NCBI GenBank assembly: GCA_013396755.1
Contig: VWZF01005720.1
Location: forward strand, 1 to 64,000
DNA: 64,000 nt
Direction of reading: 5' to 3'
Source: Sclerurus mexicanus
Lineage: Eukaryota; Chordata; Aves; Passeriformes; Furnariidae
A program made the translations under genes and the position numbers. The notes beneath the pieces were generated by a model, which was not told the DNA's origin, made no database searches, and was given only the letters and a program-made list of their open reading frames with translations. This document shows positions 62,511 through 64,000 of the stretch, in pieces. Each line of letters opens with the position of its first letter. The first letter of the stretch is position 1.

Positions 62511-63598
62511 AGCTAGTGGAAGTGCCTTTCTCATTAGTCTGGATGAGGCCTTGAAGCTGGAGGGGGGAAAATAGCAAAGATTTGTATCTGGGTGCTTTGT
62601 AGTCCCTACAGAAGCCATAACCATCACCCTGCTCGTGCCCCATGACTTTCTGCTGAAATTACCCTTTTGGATAATCAGGTAGTTTTTCCCTGGACATCAC
62701 TACAGTTCCCCTCTGCTCGAACCATCAGCTCTTACGGAACTCTCTCTGTGTTTGAATAGAAATTCCTTTCTGTAACATCACAAAGATTCCCTAGCTTTTT
62801 TTGCAAGCATTTTGCTGATAAAAGAAAGCAACAAGAAGCCAACAAAGTCTCCGAAACAGGGACTTTTTAGGAATTGCTACAAACCATCATTTTGATTGAT
62901 TATTTGGGGCTTCCTTCGCCCCATTAAAACCAATGGGAAAGCTCCCAGGGACTTCAGACAGCATCCTTCTTTTCCATATGAAGAAGTGTAACTATAAAAC
63001 GTAGAACAGAATGTAAGAATCAGAGTCACAGCTCTGGCTTTATTCTGTCTCCTCCATAAATCCCCCAAATATCTCTTAATAGTTTTTCCACCTGTAAAAT
63101 AGAGAGAACTGGCTCACCAATGTTGCCCAGAGAACCTGCAGAGCATAAAGTTCTAAAGCCACAGGAATAATAATAATAATTTATTAAAGGACGGGCATTT
63201 GAAAATACGCCTAAGTGAAGAATGTTTATTAAACCCGTATATAAAATCCATAGGACATACTATGCATTACAGAAAGCAGGTACTGCTGCTATCCTGAACG
63301 TGTAGGGTACAGCCCTGGAGAGGAGCTCTTTGCTTTTAGGCCGGTTCACCCACGGAAAGATGTGGGAATTTGGCAACTCAAATACTGCCTCAGCCTTCCA
63401 GCGTGAAAAATGGGGATAACCACCTTCTTCACAAGTGTGCTCAGAGGCTACAGCACTTTGACAGGTTTAGATGGAGGCTGAGACAGAGGGGAAGTGATGA
63501 GTAATTGGGATCAAATTCTGGGAAGGGCCATTTAGTGCAATTCCCTGCTGTTGCTAACAAACTGTATCATAAAAATTTATGGAACTCCATTTTCCCTT
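62511..63598. other. Unique-looking non-coding DNA
   Basis: Apart from an AAT-trinucleotide run at 63,166-63,184, nothing is recognisable. Confidence 0.45.
63166..63184. repeat. Short AAT trinucleotide run
   Basis: About five perfect AAT units are followed by TTATT. Confidence 0.9.
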
Positions 63599-63886
63599 CT
63601 ATTTTGAATTTCCAGTATTTATACCACCCCTTCCCTGTCTATTAATCAGAGCACAGACTCCTGTTTCACTCATGCATTTCCTTCCATTTTTACTATCCCA
63701 GTCCTCAAGAGCATTTGATTTTTCCTGTGTGTTACTGTGAACATCCTCCTTATTGATGTCTCCCAACTTTCTGTCATCAGGAATTTTAATTAGCACATTT
63801 CTATCTTTTCTGGCAAGAGCATCAATAGTGATCCCAAGACCAATAATCATAAAATCAATGAAATCATTCTTCCTTCCTTCCTTCAT
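63599..63886 (-). mobile_element. Possible ancient LINE reverse-transcriptase remnant (motif C region)
   Basis: The minus strand is open for 95 codons and reads VLIKIPDDRKLGDI, then NALEDWDSKNGRKC. CR1/L2-clade reverse transcriptases have F-A-D-D-T-K-L-G at catalytic motif C, followed about 25-30 residues later by an L-x-x-W segment; here both Asp remain (63,773-63,778) but Ala is Pro. The segment before it (FIDFMIIGLGITID) could be the FINDL-type stretch. No other LINE block is visible on either side, so a chance resemblance is possible. Confidence 0.35.
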
Positions 63887-64000
63887 TTCTGCACAGTGGT
63901 CCAGCTTCAGTAGAAAGGGTGGAGTGTATTTGCTATCCTGTCTCCGGGATATCCAACAGCCTGCTGGTGGAATGACCCTCCTCTAATGGCCCAGCATTTC
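63887..64000. other. Window end, nothing recognised
   Basis: Short unique-looking sequence reaching the right edge. Confidence 0.4.

Noticed and set aside
62358..62643. His-Pro-Ser-Ile repeat protein
   Set aside because: Translation of the TGGA microsatellite; a four-base repeat without stops is open in every frame.
1..64000. Bacterial-type systems, CRISPR arrays, operons, tRNA or rRNA genes
   Set aside because: No spaced identical repeats, no long tandem coding frames with ribosome sites, and no cloverleaf or rRNA core words were seen; the repeats are typical of bird nuclear DNA.

Overview
This window reads as gene-poor nuclear DNA from a bird, probably a passerine. The main evidence is about twenty copies or pieces of CR1 LINE retrotransposons in both orientations. 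Several carry the typical avian CR1 3' end: an ATTCTATG-type tail preceded by a stretch equivalent to 'ggtcccttccaacccaaacc'. Other signs are low overall CpG with small CpG clusters, microsatellites, and the lack of long open frames. Nothing looks bacterial, plasmid-borne or phage-derived, and I see no rRNA, tRNA or CRISPR array. The passerine assignment is an inference from repeat types I recognise; no search was run.

Layout. 1-14 kb: unique-looking DNA with a degenerate ~46-bp repeat block ending in a CR1 tail (2.17-2.72 kb) and one small CR1 piece (6.6 kb). 14-17 kb: an ancient CR1 scrap, then a heavily deleted CR1 that keeps pieces of ORF1, the ORF2 linker, the ORF2 C-terminus and the 3' end (15.67-17.07 kb, minus strand). 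17-23 kb: unique DNA with a purine-rich stretch and small tandem repeats. 23-24.1 kb: an old CR1 on the minus strand with a recognisable but dead reverse-transcriptase domain. 24-47 kb: mostly unique DNA with CR1 copies at 28.1, 29.5, 29.8, 31.6, 38.2 and 43.3 kb, a possible older one at 41.8-42.4 kb, a CpG cluster at 34.4 kb and an AT-rich, homeodomain-site-like palindrome at 32.44 kb. 47.45-47.62 kb: the best candidate for host coding sequence, a 163-bp minus-strand exon with an AG acceptor, a GT donor and 54 open codons. It lies about 100 bp from an ancient plus-strand CR1 (47.7-48.35 kb). 48.3-54 kb: unique DNA with a small CpG cluster and two short CR1 pieces. 54.9-59.65 kb: four plus-strand CR1 pieces in one 5-kb cluster. 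59.65-64 kb: unique DNA with an AT-rich homeodomain-like cluster, a 98-bp TGGA microsatellite and a probable LINE reverse-transcriptase scrap at the right end.

Functionally, the window looks like an intron or intergenic region of one host gene transcribed on the minus strand (if the exon is real), filled with retrotransposon debris of at least two ages. The CR1 copies do not form a working system: every one is 5'-truncated, internally deleted or has broken frames. I found no convincing new biological system. The most useful leads are the candidate exon, the internally deleted CR1 with an in-frame junction, the ~46-bp repeat block and the 32.4-kb palindrome.
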